DNA of 32,363 nucleotides from Gammaproteobacteria bacterium (GTDB taxonomy: Bacteria; Pseudomonadota; Gammaproteobacteria; Chromatiales; Chromatiaceae). Position 1 is the first letter of the stretch, and each line of letters begins with the position of its first letter. The stretch spans positions 1-32,363 of the forward strand of contig JAAELC010000155.1 of NCBI GenBank assembly GCA_024227135.1. The letters run 5' to 3'. Below are positions 16,511-23,123 of this stretch, piece by piece. The notes below the pieces were generated by a model, which saw only the letters and a program-made list of their open reading frames with translations, was not told the DNA's origin and did not search any database. The translations under genes and the position numbers were made by a program.

Positions 16511-16702
16511 GTGACGGATGCTGAATTTGTAGATGGACGGTTGATCGCTGGCTTGGCGGCGCGACGGGTCAAGAACAATCAGGAGATGAAGCAGGAACCA
16601 GGGCGTATGGAGCTTTTGATCCAGTGTTCCCCCGGGCAGGAATCCACAGAGCAGATCGACAGGAGTTACGCCAATTTCGTCAGGATGTGGAGCGAATTAT
16701 AA
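16511..16702 (+). CDS. Possible small hypothetical protein (63 aa)
   Basis: An open frame begins with GTG at 16511, preceded by CAGGGA, and encodes 63 residues with no signal peptide, membrane segment or motif I recognise. An upstream frame ends in a TAG overlapping this GTG by one base. Composition is plausible for a soluble protein, but nothing beyond the open frame supports it. If it is not real, the 16335-16812 stretch contains only repeats. Confidence 0.25.
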   Translation: MTDAEFVDGRLIAGLAARRVKNNQEMKQEPGRMELLIQCSPGQESTEQIDRSYANFVRMWSEL

Positions 16703-16720
16703 AATCGAGTTTCAAGTTGG

Positions 16721-16808
16721 CAAGTTACAGGTATCAAGTGCTGAATGACTTGATACCTGTAACTTGTAACCTGTAACTTGCAACTTGTAACTTGTAACTT
16801 GCAACTCA
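16721..16808. repeat. Perfect hairpin plus degenerate ACTTGTA heptamer array
   Basis: A 19-bp perfect inverted repeat (16721-16739 and 16748-16766, 8-nt loop) runs into an array of TAACTTG-type heptamers with occasional C substitutions up to about 16808. It is the same unit as the array at 27-75. It lies immediately downstream of the DsrC-like gene on the minus strand. There is no T-tract after the hairpin on either strand, so a terminator role is weak. Confidence 0.8.
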
Positions 16809-16812
16809 TAAA

Positions 16813-17157
16813 TCAATATCCACCCTTTCGCTTGGTTTCCGGTAGGCCCGCAATTTTTCCAGCCTGCTTTGCGGGGCCTTTGGGGAAGTGGACGTAAAGT
16901 GCTTTTGCATCAACTTTAGGCAGATCGGTCCAGAGGCCTTTGAAGTGTTTCACCATGTTGCGCTCATTGGGCTGATTGCCGTTGTTATTAAAATACTCGT
17001 CACGCAGGAAATTGACGACCTCCCAAGCTCTCTCGGACATGACGATACCTTCGCTTTCAGCGATGACGGCGGCTACCTCTTCATTCCACTCTTCGTGATT
17101 CTCCAGGTAACCGTTGTCGTTGGTTTCAATGGACTTGCCATTCACTTCATAAGACAT
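16813..17157 (-). CDS. rspA: DsrC-family paralogue lacking both redox cysteines (RspA type)
   Basis: 114-residue protein of the DsrC/TusE/RspA family: MSYEVNGKSIETNDNGYLEN opening, ERAWEVVNFLRDEY helix, and the C-terminal arm FPKGPAKQAGKIAGLPE. In true DsrC the arm carries two cysteines eleven residues apart; here the equivalent positions are G100 and K111, and the protein has no cysteine at all. It cannot carry a trisulfide or persulfide. Such cysteine-free members have been called RspA and are thought to be regulatory. AAGGAG before the ATG is a strong ribosome-binding site. It is last of the minus-strand group that runs away from the dsr promoter. The symbol reflects subgroup, not proven function. 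Confidence 0.85.
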   Translation of the reverse strand: MSYEVNGKSIETNDNGYLENHEEWNEEVAAVIAESEGIVMSERAWEVVNFLRDEYFNNNGNQPNERNMVKHFKGLWTDLPKVDAKALYVHFPKGPAKQAGKIAGLPETKRKGGY

Positions 17158-17236
17158 TGAACGCTCCTTAGTAGCTGATTTGACTCTGACCCCGATCCTC
17201 TCCTGCCCCGGCCCGCTGGGTATCAGGAGGAAGATA

Positions 17237-17248
17237 ATTCTTAAGAAT
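17237..17248. promoter_or_regulatory. Palindrome and possible promoter upstream of the DsrC-like gene
   Basis: ATTCTTAAGAAT is a perfect 12-bp palindrome in an AT-rich island, 80 bp upstream of the DsrC-like start. On the minus strand TTGATC and TATTCT lie 18 bp apart, so the palindrome overlaps a weak sigma70-like -10 element. This would fit an operator, and would let the gene be expressed separately from the Cas6-like gene 208 bp upstream. Confidence 0.35.
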
Positions 17249-17365
17249 AAGGTAATATAATAAATCGGATCAATAAAAAATCAAACTTTCTGATCGGGTG
17301 TTACCAGCAGAGCAACCGTGGAAAGGGTATCTGTGGTGTTGCCGGGAAGGCAGCAGCGAACCGGT

Positions 17366-18028
17366 TCAGAAACTCTTCTGAGGAATGAAAAGGCCGCATC
17401 CCATATGTCGCAACGGGCCGATTCCGTGTTGCTGCAGCTTGACCGCATCTTCGTAGGGCAAATCGGCTACCATCAGGCTTCTGGTGATGACGAGGCCGAC
17501 AGGGGTCCGAAAATCCGATTGTTTTCCACACAGTACTTTCTTGAATTTTAGTTGCATCTGCTTTAGCTGAGCGACGGACCATTCGATGAATGCTTCCTCC
17601 TCCAGGTCCGGCTCATCGGCGACCAGGTATCGGGAATATAAAAAGTTGCTGCGGCTGAGCGGTCTTACTTTGCTTTCACCGATCTCCATCAGGTGACCAG
17701 TCACTTCCAGGCTTTTTCCTGACAGGCTGTGGGCCTGCTCCAGTCGATGCTCTGGAAGGCGCAGGGTCAGACGTGTTCGGCGCGACAAGTGGAGCAGGTC
17801 TGTCGCCCCCTGGGGTCTTTCCCACCCATTGCCTGAATCAGCACCATGTATCAGGTGAAGGCCCGAATCCTCCTCTGAACCGAACCAGGGTAGATGTTGC
17901 TGAATACCCTGGAAAAGGGGCCAGGCATGGTCGACTGGCAGGGTCGGACAGCGGATACGAAACTGCAAATCGACCACGTCCCGGGGAATCTCAAACTGTT
18001 GGTCTTCAGTGTCTTCTTGCCAGTACAT
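17366..18028 (-). CDS. Cas6/Cmx6-like RAMP protein, orphan
   Basis: 220-residue protein that I recognise as similar to the Cas6 variant of Myxococcus-type CRISPR systems (Cmx6). Matching features are DLQFRIRCPTLPVDHAWPLF near the start (D33-H34), GLHLIHG (56-62), RTRLTLRLPEHRLEQAHSLSGK (84-105), ESKVRPL and the C-terminal glycine-rich RAMP loop HGIGPLRHMGCGLFIP (201-216). A basic segment lies around 155-169. Cas6 enzymes bind and cleave RNA hairpins. There is no CRISPR array and no other cas gene in this window; the neighbours are sulfur-oxidation genes, so a non-CRISPR RNA-binding role is plausible. H34 is a candidate catalytic residue by position only. Confidence 0.72.
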   Translation of the reverse strand: MYWQEDTEDQQFEIPRDVVDLQFRIRCPTLPVDHAWPLFQGIQQHLPWFGSEEDSGLHLIHGADSGNGWERPQGATDLLHLSRRTRLTLRLPEHRLEQAHSLSGKSLEVTGHLMEIGESKVRPLSRSNFLYSRYLVADEPDLEEEAFIEWSVAQLKQMQLKFKKVLCGKQSDFRTPVGLVITRSLMVADLPYEDAVKLQQHGIGPLRHMGCGLFIPQKSF

Positions 18029-18171
18029 AGTTTAGTCAAACACCTCTGCTCAGTTGGTCAGCCAGGTGGGGACGAGGCTGGTCATTGGGTGACGCCCCCC
18101 ATTCAGGGGCGGGATCTGCACTTCCCAAGTCAGCGGCAATATTCCAGATTTGGGAAAAACCAATCGGGTTC

Positions 18172-18882
18172 CTATCCTGCCTCAGGAAGTTTGCCGCGCA
18201 GTCGATCCCGGTCGAACCACCACTGTTCGCCATTTATGACGTCTAGCACCCGGGCCAGACGGGGAAGAAACTGCCCCGGGTCATCCAGTTGCAGTTGTTG
18301 AACCCAGAAATCGAAAATCTCCTGATCTTCCACCTGGCTGTGTCTTCGGGCCACTTGTCCGAGCAGTTGATTACTGAAAAACACCAAATCATCATGTTGC
18401 TTTCCCTGAGCACGCAACTGAACCAGGTAACAGGCTGTTGCGGCAGCAACAGCAGAACCGTCGGATCTGTCCGGACTGTCGTCGATCAGATGTTGAAGCA
18501 TGGCAACGCTTAGCTCGGGATCGACAGGAAAGGTCACACCCAGCCAGATTCCGTGGGCCAGGGCTTTCAGGGCATCCGGCTGTTCGCTCTGAAACATGAC
18601 ATCGCAGCATTCCACTGCCCGCAACCAGATTTCCCCGGTTACTGCCTGATCCAGGGTATCTCTCGCCAGGCTCCAGGCGTCTGATCTCAGATTGGCTTCA
18701 AGCAGGGAGTAACATTTATCCATCGTCAGTTTGAGTCGTTCTTCGAGCGGTGCCTGTTCGCCGAGTCCGGCGATCTGTTGTTCCAGCTCCTGCAGATGGA
18801 GTTCAACCACCCGTGACGAGGTTTCTGCATCGGTTGCGCAATCGTTTGCCCCGATATGGGTTTCTGCCTGTAAGTACTTCAT
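18172..18882 (-). CDS. Uncharacterised helical protein
   Basis: 236 residues with no family I recognise. It is acidic and rich in Leu, Ala, Gln and Asp, predicted almost entirely helical, with repeating helix-turn-helix spacing such as DAWSLARDTLDQAV, IWLRAVECCDVMF and FSNQLLGQVARRH that suggests a TPR- or HEAT-like solenoid. There is no signal peptide or membrane segment, so it is probably cytoplasmic. The start at 18882 has no strong ribosome-binding site. It lies between the 58-residue gene and the Cas6-like gene on the same strand, and its coding-like composition and position support a real gene. Confidence 0.65.
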   Translation of the reverse strand: MKYLQAETHIGANDCATDAETSSRVVELHLQELEQQIAGLGEQAPLEERLKLTMDKCYSLLEANLRSDAWSLARDTLDQAVTGEIWLRAVECCDVMFQSEQPDALKALAHGIWLGVTFPVDPELSVAMLQHLIDDSPDRSDGSAVAAATACYLVQLRAQGKQHDDLVFFSNQLLGQVARRHSQVEDQEIFDFWVQQLQLDDPGQFLPRLARVLDVINGEQWWFDRDRLRGKLPEAG

Positions 18883-19023
18883 TAGTTTTATCGAGTTACT
18901 GGTTACAAGTGATGAGGTACAGGTTGCATGGCAAACGTGATGAAACTGAGTTGTTTCATAAGTTTAGTATTCAGTATCCTCTCGGATTTGAAGCTTGAAA
19001 CCTGTTGCCTGCTACATCTGTGT

Positions 19024-19200
19024 TCAAGTGAATGCTGCCTCCAGGCGATCTTCCCAATTCTCCGGTGTGTCCTCGAACTGTGGCTTGATATCGATGCGGA
19101 AAAACATCTCGCCCTCCGATCGTTCCCTGATAACTTGAACCAACCGCTCAAACGAGTCCACATCGGGGTTCTGCATTAAAATTTCACTGACATAAAGCAT
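19024..19200 (-). CDS. Small acidic protein (58 aa) upstream of the dsr-divergent group
   Basis: An ATG at 19200 with AAGGA 10 bp upstream opens a 58-residue frame: MLYVSEILMQNPDVDSFERL, then a central ERSEGEMFFRIDIKP and an acidic helical end ENWEDRLEAAF. It looks like a compact, soluble, folded small protein with proline and glycine at sensible turns, not random translation. I do not know its family. It is the first gene of the minus-strand set facing away from dsrA, so it may be expressed with the 236-residue protein (141 bp further). The stretch 18883-19023 between them holds a small ATGAAAC/GTTTCAT inverted repeat and no gene. Confidence 0.6.
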   Translation of the reverse strand: MLYVSEILMQNPDVDSFERLVQVIRERSEGEMFFRIDIKPQFEDTPENWEDRLEAAFT

Positions 19201-19415
19201 GGTAACTTGATCCTTCAGTTGTCCTGTATGGTCCCGCCTCGTAACTCAAGGTGTCTTGAACTCATATACAGTTTGTCGCCACCCAGGCACCACTACCTGT
19301 GCATCATGAATGACCTGCCGGGGGTTCTCGGTGATGGTGGCTGGAATAGTCCCGGGTTCACAGACCTTTCACCTTCAGGGGCTACCTGAATATCATTGGT
19401 CTCAGGTGAGCCGTA

Positions 19416-19442
19416 AATTACCAAGTGATTTACTTGGTAATT
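19416..19442. promoter_or_regulatory. Perfect 11+11-bp inverted repeat, candidate operator
   Basis: AATTACCAAGT (19416-19426) and ACTTGGTAATT (19432-19442) are exact inverted copies separated by 5 bp. Symmetry, AT-rich ends and spacing fit a dimeric regulator site. It lies about 120 bp upstream of the proposed dsr promoter and 216 bp from the divergent small gene, so it could serve either direction. No matching second site is in the window. The rest of 19201-19415 has no gene and no other strong signal except TTCAGG/CCTGAA (19374-19390 region). Confidence 0.55.
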
Positions 19443-19562
19443 ATATTGAACCCTGAAAGTGGGGGTGTCTGCAAGGGTTATTGAACCATTCGGGTGCTGC
19501 ATCGCACAACTTTTTCTACAGTGAATGTCGACCTAAGCGGTGCAGCATTTTACCATATCCTG

Positions 19563-19592
19563 TTGATATAAAAGTATAAATAATATTATAAA
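19563..19592 (+). promoter_or_regulatory. Candidate sigma70 promoter for the dsr operon
   Basis: TTGATA (19563-19568) and TATAAA (19587-19592) each match the sigma70 consensus at five of six bases with an 18-bp spacer, within a strongly AT-rich island. A transcript starting just downstream would have a leader of roughly 270 nt before dsrA. The position is inferred from sequence only; an activator-dependent promoter elsewhere in the region is possible. Confidence 0.5.
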
Positions 19593-19721
19593 CTGGTCTA
19601 ATTCAATTATTAGTATCTTTTTATATATCCCATAATGGATAGAGTAGTTTGGGGTGTTACCCCCCCATTAGCGGGATATTGTGCTGCATTAGGAAACACT
19701 AAAATGCTCCCCATGTTTCGA

Positions 19722-19852
19722 TTTTTAGGGTGGTGGAGTCCGCCTAAAAAATTAGGTTGAATCCGGGGATTTCTTAAAAAAGGCCTGGTGAGAAAATCGC
19801 CGCCACGCTTGGGTTGCAACCCGTGAAAATCCCAATGATTTTTGGATCATTT
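19722..19852 (+). promoter_or_regulatory. Structured dsrA leader
   Basis: Three inverted repeats lie between the proposed promoter and dsrA: TTTTTAGG/CCTAAAAA (19722-19729 and 19743-19750), the 12-bp palindrome GGGTTGCAACCC (19812-19823), and AATGAT/ATCATT (19835-19840 and 19847-19852) just ahead of the ribosome-binding site GGAG (19855-19858). They may control transcription or translation of dsrA. No known riboswitch class is recognised. Confidence 0.4.
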
Positions 19853-19868
19853 ATATGGAGAAATACTG

Positions 19869-21113
19869 ATGGCTAAACCCATGTACGACACACCGATGCT
19901 GGATCAGCTGGAAAGCGGACCCTGGCCGAGCTTCGTGACGGGCTTGAAGCGCCTGGCCAAAGATAACGACATGATGGTTGACCTGATGGGCCAGCTGGAG
20001 ACCTCCTATGAAACCCGCAAAGGCTACTGGAAAGGTGGCACCGTGGGTGTCATCGGCTACGGCGGTGGAATCATTCCCCGCTTCACCGAGCTCAAGGGCG
20101 AGGACGGTAAACCCAAGTTCCCCGAAGCAGCGGAATTTCATACCCTGCGGGTCATGCCACCACCGGGCATGCACTACGATACCGGTACGCTGCGCAAGTT
20201 CTGCGATATCTGGGAAAAGTACGGTTCCGGCCTGATCGCCTTTCACGGCCAGTCCGGGGATATCATGTTCCAGGGCTGTTCCACCGACAACGTGCAGCCG
20301 GCTTTCGATGAAATCAACGAGATGGGTTTCGATCTCGGTGGAGCCGGACCGGCAGTACGCACCGGCATGTCCTGCGTGGGTGCGGCGCGCTGCGAGCAGT
20401 CCTGCGTTGACGAGGGCCGCACCATGCGCACCCTGGTCAACAATGCCCTGGACGACATGCACCGCCCGGCGCTGCCTTACAAGTTCAAGTACAAGGTGTC
20501 GGGTTGCCCCAACGACTGTATGAATTCGGTGCAGCGGGCGGACTTGGCCACCATTGGTACCTGGCGGGACGATATGAAGGTGGATCAGGGCGAGGTCAAG
20601 GCCTTCGTGGCGGACAAGGGCCGCAAGTACGTGATCGACAACGTGATCACCCGCTGCCCGACCCAGGCGCTGTCCCTCAACGATGATGACACCCTGGCGG
20701 TGGACAACCGCAACTGTGTCCGTTGCATGCACTGCATCAACGTGATGACCAAGGCGCTGTCACCGGGTGATGACAAGGGCGTGACGCTGCTGTGCGGCGG
20801 TAAGCGGACCCTCAAGATCGGTGACCTGATGGGTACCGTGATCGTGCCTTTCCACAAGATGGAGAGCGACGAGGACTTCGAGTGGCTGGAGGAACTGGCG
20901 ACCGAGATTCTGGACTTCTTCGCCGAGAATGCCCTGGAGCACGAGCGTACCGGTGAGATGATCGAACGCATCGGCCTGACCAATTTCCTCGAGGGTGTTG
21001 GCCTGGAGATCGACCCCAACATGATTGCCCAGCCACGCATGAATCCCTATGTCCGTACCGACGGCTGGGAGGAAGAAGCTGCAAAGTGGAACGAGCGTCA
21101 GGCTGCTCAGTAA
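19869..21113 (+). CDS. dsrA: Reverse dissimilatory sulfite reductase, alpha subunit
   Basis: Catalytic subunit of the cytoplasmic DsrA2B2 enzyme, which in sulfur oxidisers produces sulfite from sulfur delivered by DsrC. 414 residues from the ATG at 19869, chosen because GGAG lies about 10 bp upstream and MAKPMYDTPMLDQLESGPWP matches known N-termini. Siroheme/[4Fe-4S] ligands are C169 and C175 (CVGAARC) and C213/C217 (CPNDC). The inserted ferredoxin domain has C263 and C283-C286-C289 (CVRCMHC). Codon use is markedly more GC-rich and biased than upstream genes, as expected for high expression. First gene of the dsr operon; dsrB follows after 74 bp. Confidence 0.97.
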   Translation: MAKPMYDTPMLDQLESGPWPSFVTGLKRLAKDNDMMVDLMGQLETSYETRKGYWKGGTVGVIGYGGGIIPRFTELKGEDGKPKFPEAAEFHTLRVMPPPGMHYDTGTLRKFCDIWEKYGSGLIAFHGQSGDIMFQGCSTDNVQPAFDEINEMGFDLGGAGPAVRTGMSCVGAARCEQSCVDEGRTMRTLVNNALDDMHRPALPYKFKYKVSGCPNDCMNSVQRADLATIGTWRDDMKVDQGEVKAFVADKGRKYVIDNVITRCPTQALSLNDDDTLAVDNRNCVRCMHCINVMTKALSPGDDKGVTLLCGGKRTLKIGDLMGTVIVPFHKMESDEDFEWLEELATEILDFFAENALEHERTGEMIERIGLTNFLEGVGLEIDPNMIAQPRMNPYVRTDGWEEEAAKWNERQAAQ

Positions 21114-21126
21114 CGCTGATCCCGTT

Positions 21127-21150
21127 TGGCCCGGCCAGCAGGCCGGGTCA
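21127..21150 (+). promoter_or_regulatory. GC-rich stem-loop between dsrA and dsrB
   Basis: TGGCCCGGCC (21127-21136) pairs with GGCCGGGTCA (21141-21150) over 10 bp, one of them a G-U pair, closing an AGCA tetraloop. No T-tract follows, so it is more likely an mRNA-stabilising or processing element than a terminator. Confidence 0.6.
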
Positions 21151-21187
21151 CGGTAGTAGAATTCAAAAAGAGTTTTAGGAGGTTACA

Positions 21188-22261
21188 ATGGCTGAAGCAC
21201 CTCGTATGCCAATCGAGAGCGGCGTACCGGAAATGGATAACTATCTTCATCCGGTACTGAAGAAAAACTACGGCGCCTGGTCCTGGCACGAGCGTCCCCG
21301 TCCCGGAGTGCTCCATCACGTTGCCAAGAGTGGCGATGATATCTGGACCGTGCGTGCGGGTACCCAGCGCCAGATGGATGTTTACACCATTCGCAAGCTG
21401 GCCGATATTGCCGACGAATTTGCCGAGGGGCACGTCCGGTTTACCATTCGATCCAATATTGAATTCATGGTCTCAAAAGAGTCCATGGTGCAGCCGCTGA
21501 TCGACAAGCTGAATTCAGAGGGTTTTCCTATCGGTGGTACCGGACCGTCGGTTTCCATGGTGTCCCACACCCAGGGCTGGTTGCACTGCGACATCCCCGG
21601 TACCGATGCCTCCGGTGCGGTCAAGGCTCTGATGGATGAACTGCACACAGAGTTCACCAGCGAAGAAATGCCCAATCGCGTGCACATCACCACCTCCTGC
21701 TGCCAGATCAACTGTGGCGGCCAGGGCGATATTGCGATCAATATCCAGCACACCAAGCCACCGAAGATCGACCATACTCAGGTCGCCAACGTCTGCGAGC
21801 GTCCGTCGGTTGTGGCCCGTTGTCCCGTGGCGGCCATACGTCCTGCAATGGTCAACGGTAAGCCTTCCCTGGAAGTGGACGAGAAGAAATGCATCTGCTG
21901 TGGTGCCTGTTTTCCTCCTTGTCCCCCAATGCAGATCAACGACCCCGAGCATTCGAAATTCGCGATCTGGGTGGGTGGTAAAAACTCGAACGCACGTTCA
22001 AAACCGACTTTTCACAAGCTGGTTGCGGCTGGCGTACCCAACAATCCACCCCGCTGGCCGGAAGTTTCCGACGTGGTACTCAAGATCCTCAATGCGTACA
22101 AAGGCGACGCCAAGGACTGGGAGCGTATTGGTGAATGGGCCGAGCGAATCGGGTGGCCACGGTTTTTCGAAAAGACCGGGTTGCCGTTTACCAAGTATCA
22201 CATCGATAACTGGCGTGGCAGTCGCAACACTCTGAATGCATCAACGCACATCCGGTTCTGA
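21188..22261 (+). CDS. dsrB: Reverse dissimilatory sulfite reductase, beta subunit
   Basis: Partner of DsrA in the cytoplasmic siroheme enzyme. 357 residues. Cluster-binding cysteines C134, C171/C172 and C176 (SCCQINCGG) are visible, followed by C212 and the ferredoxin domain C235-xx-C238-xx-C241-xxx-C245 (CICCGACFPPC). The opening MAEAPRMPIESGVPEMDNYLH is typical of proteobacterial reverse-type DsrB. AGGAGG seven bases before the ATG is a near-perfect ribosome-binding site, which may set the DsrA:DsrB ratio. dsrE follows after 27 bp. Confidence 0.97.
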   Translation: MAEAPRMPIESGVPEMDNYLHPVLKKNYGAWSWHERPRPGVLHHVAKSGDDIWTVRAGTQRQMDVYTIRKLADIADEFAEGHVRFTIRSNIEFMVSKESMVQPLIDKLNSEGFPIGGTGPSVSMVSHTQGWLHCDIPGTDASGAVKALMDELHTEFTSEEMPNRVHITTSCCQINCGGQGDIAINIQHTKPPKIDHTQVANVCERPSVVARCPVAAIRPAMVNGKPSLEVDEKKCICCGACFPPCPPMQINDPEHSKFAIWVGGKNSNARSKPTFHKLVAAGVPNNPPRWPEVSDVVLKILNAYKGDAKDWERIGEWAERIGWPRFFEKTGLPFTKYHIDNWRGSRNTLNASTHIRF

Positions 22262-22288
22262 TCAGTCCTGACGAAAAAGGGATAGCGA

Positions 22289-22681
22289 ATGAAGTTTTCG
22301 ATCCAAATCAACGAAGGGCCCTATCAGCATCAGGCATCTGATTCGGCATATATGTTTACCAAGGCCGCGCTGGATAAAGGGCACGAGATTTTTCGCGTCT
22401 TTTTCTATCACGATGGTGTGGGTAACAGTACTCGCCTGACCACTCCCCCCCAGGATGACAGAAATATCGTCAATCGATGGGCGGACCTGGGCAAGGAACA
22501 CGACCTGGATCTGGTAGTGTGCGTCGCTGCAGCTCAGCGTCGTGGTATCGTCGATGACGGAGAAGCTGAGCGTAACGGCAAGGATGCCACCAATATCCAT
22601 CCACAGTTCCGCATCTCGGGGCTGGGGCAACTTATTGAAGCGGCAGTTCAGTCCGAGCGACTGGTCGTTTTCGGTGATTGA
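22289..22681 (+). CDS. dsrE: Sulfur relay protein DsrE
   Basis: Large subunit of the hetero-hexameric DsrE2F2H2 complex (TusBCD homologue), which receives sulfane sulfur from rhodanese/TusA-type donors and passes it to DsrC. 130 residues, opening MKFSIQINEGPYQHQASDSAY. The sulfur-carrying cysteine is at position 78 (LVVCVAAAQRRG), exactly as the essential Cys78 of A. vinosum DsrE. AAGGG precedes the start. Presence of dsrEFH marks the oxidative direction. Confidence 0.96.
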   Translation: MKFSIQINEGPYQHQASDSAYMFTKAALDKGHEIFRVFFYHDGVGNSTRLTTPPQDDRNIVNRWADLGKEHDLDLVVCVAAAQRRGIVDDGEAERNGKDATNIHPQFRISGLGQLIEAAVQSERLVVFGD

Positions 22682-22696
22682 GTACGGGAGTCAACT

Positions 22697-23107
22697 ATGT
22701 CTGAAATGATCAAAAATTTCCTGTATCTCAACCGCCGCGCACCCTACGGCACTATCTATGCCTGGGAGTCCCTGGAAGTGGTACTCATTGGAGCGGCGTT
22801 TGACCAGAAAGTCAGCCTGGCTTTTGTCGACGACGGGGTCTACCAGATCGTCAAGGGGCAGGATACTTCGGAATCGGGTTTCAAAAACTTCTCTCCGACC
22901 TATTCGGCGTTGGGTGATTACGATGTTAATCAACTCTATGTGGAGAGAGAGTCCCTTGAGGAACGTGGTCTGACTCTGGATGACCTGATGCCTCTAACCT
23001 GGGAAGACGAGGACGAGGACTGGGCGGAGAAGGATTCCATCCGTGTGGTCAGTCGTGCCGAGTTGGCAGGGATGATAAAAGACCAGGACGTCGTCTTCAG
23101 CTTCTGA
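22697..23107 (+). CDS. dsrF: Sulfur relay protein DsrF
   Basis: Middle subunit of DsrEFH, homologous to TusC. 136 residues, starting MSEMIKNFLYLNRRAPYGTI; ends DAVFSF-like in relatives and DVVFSF here. The protein contains no cysteine: the position of A. vinosum Cys40 (as I recall that sequence) is S40 in FDQKVSLAFVDDG. Sulfur transfer therefore cannot pass through DsrF, consistent with the DsrE cysteine being the essential one. dsrE ends 15 bp upstream and dsrH starts 16 bp downstream. Confidence 0.95.
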   Translation: MSEMIKNFLYLNRRAPYGTIYAWESLEVVLIGAAFDQKVSLAFVDDGVYQIVKGQDTSESGFKNFSPTYSALGDYDVNQLYVERESLEERGLTLDDLMPLTWEDEDEDWAEKDSIRVVSRAELAGMIKDQDVVFSF

Positions 23108-23123
23108 ATGGAAGAGTGCCGTT

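Noticed and set aside
16224-16511. 95-codon frame on the plus strand
   Set aside because: Its first third is MITE copy D; the remaining hydrophobic stretch has no ribosome-binding site or recognised family.
19293-19502. 69-codon minus-strand frame in the dsr control region
   Set aside because: It spans the perfect inverted repeat and has no ribosome-binding site; the region is better explained as regulatory.
19851-20732. 293-codon frame antisense to dsrA
   Set aside because: Explained by the GC-rich third positions of highly biased dsrA codons; no family-like sequence.
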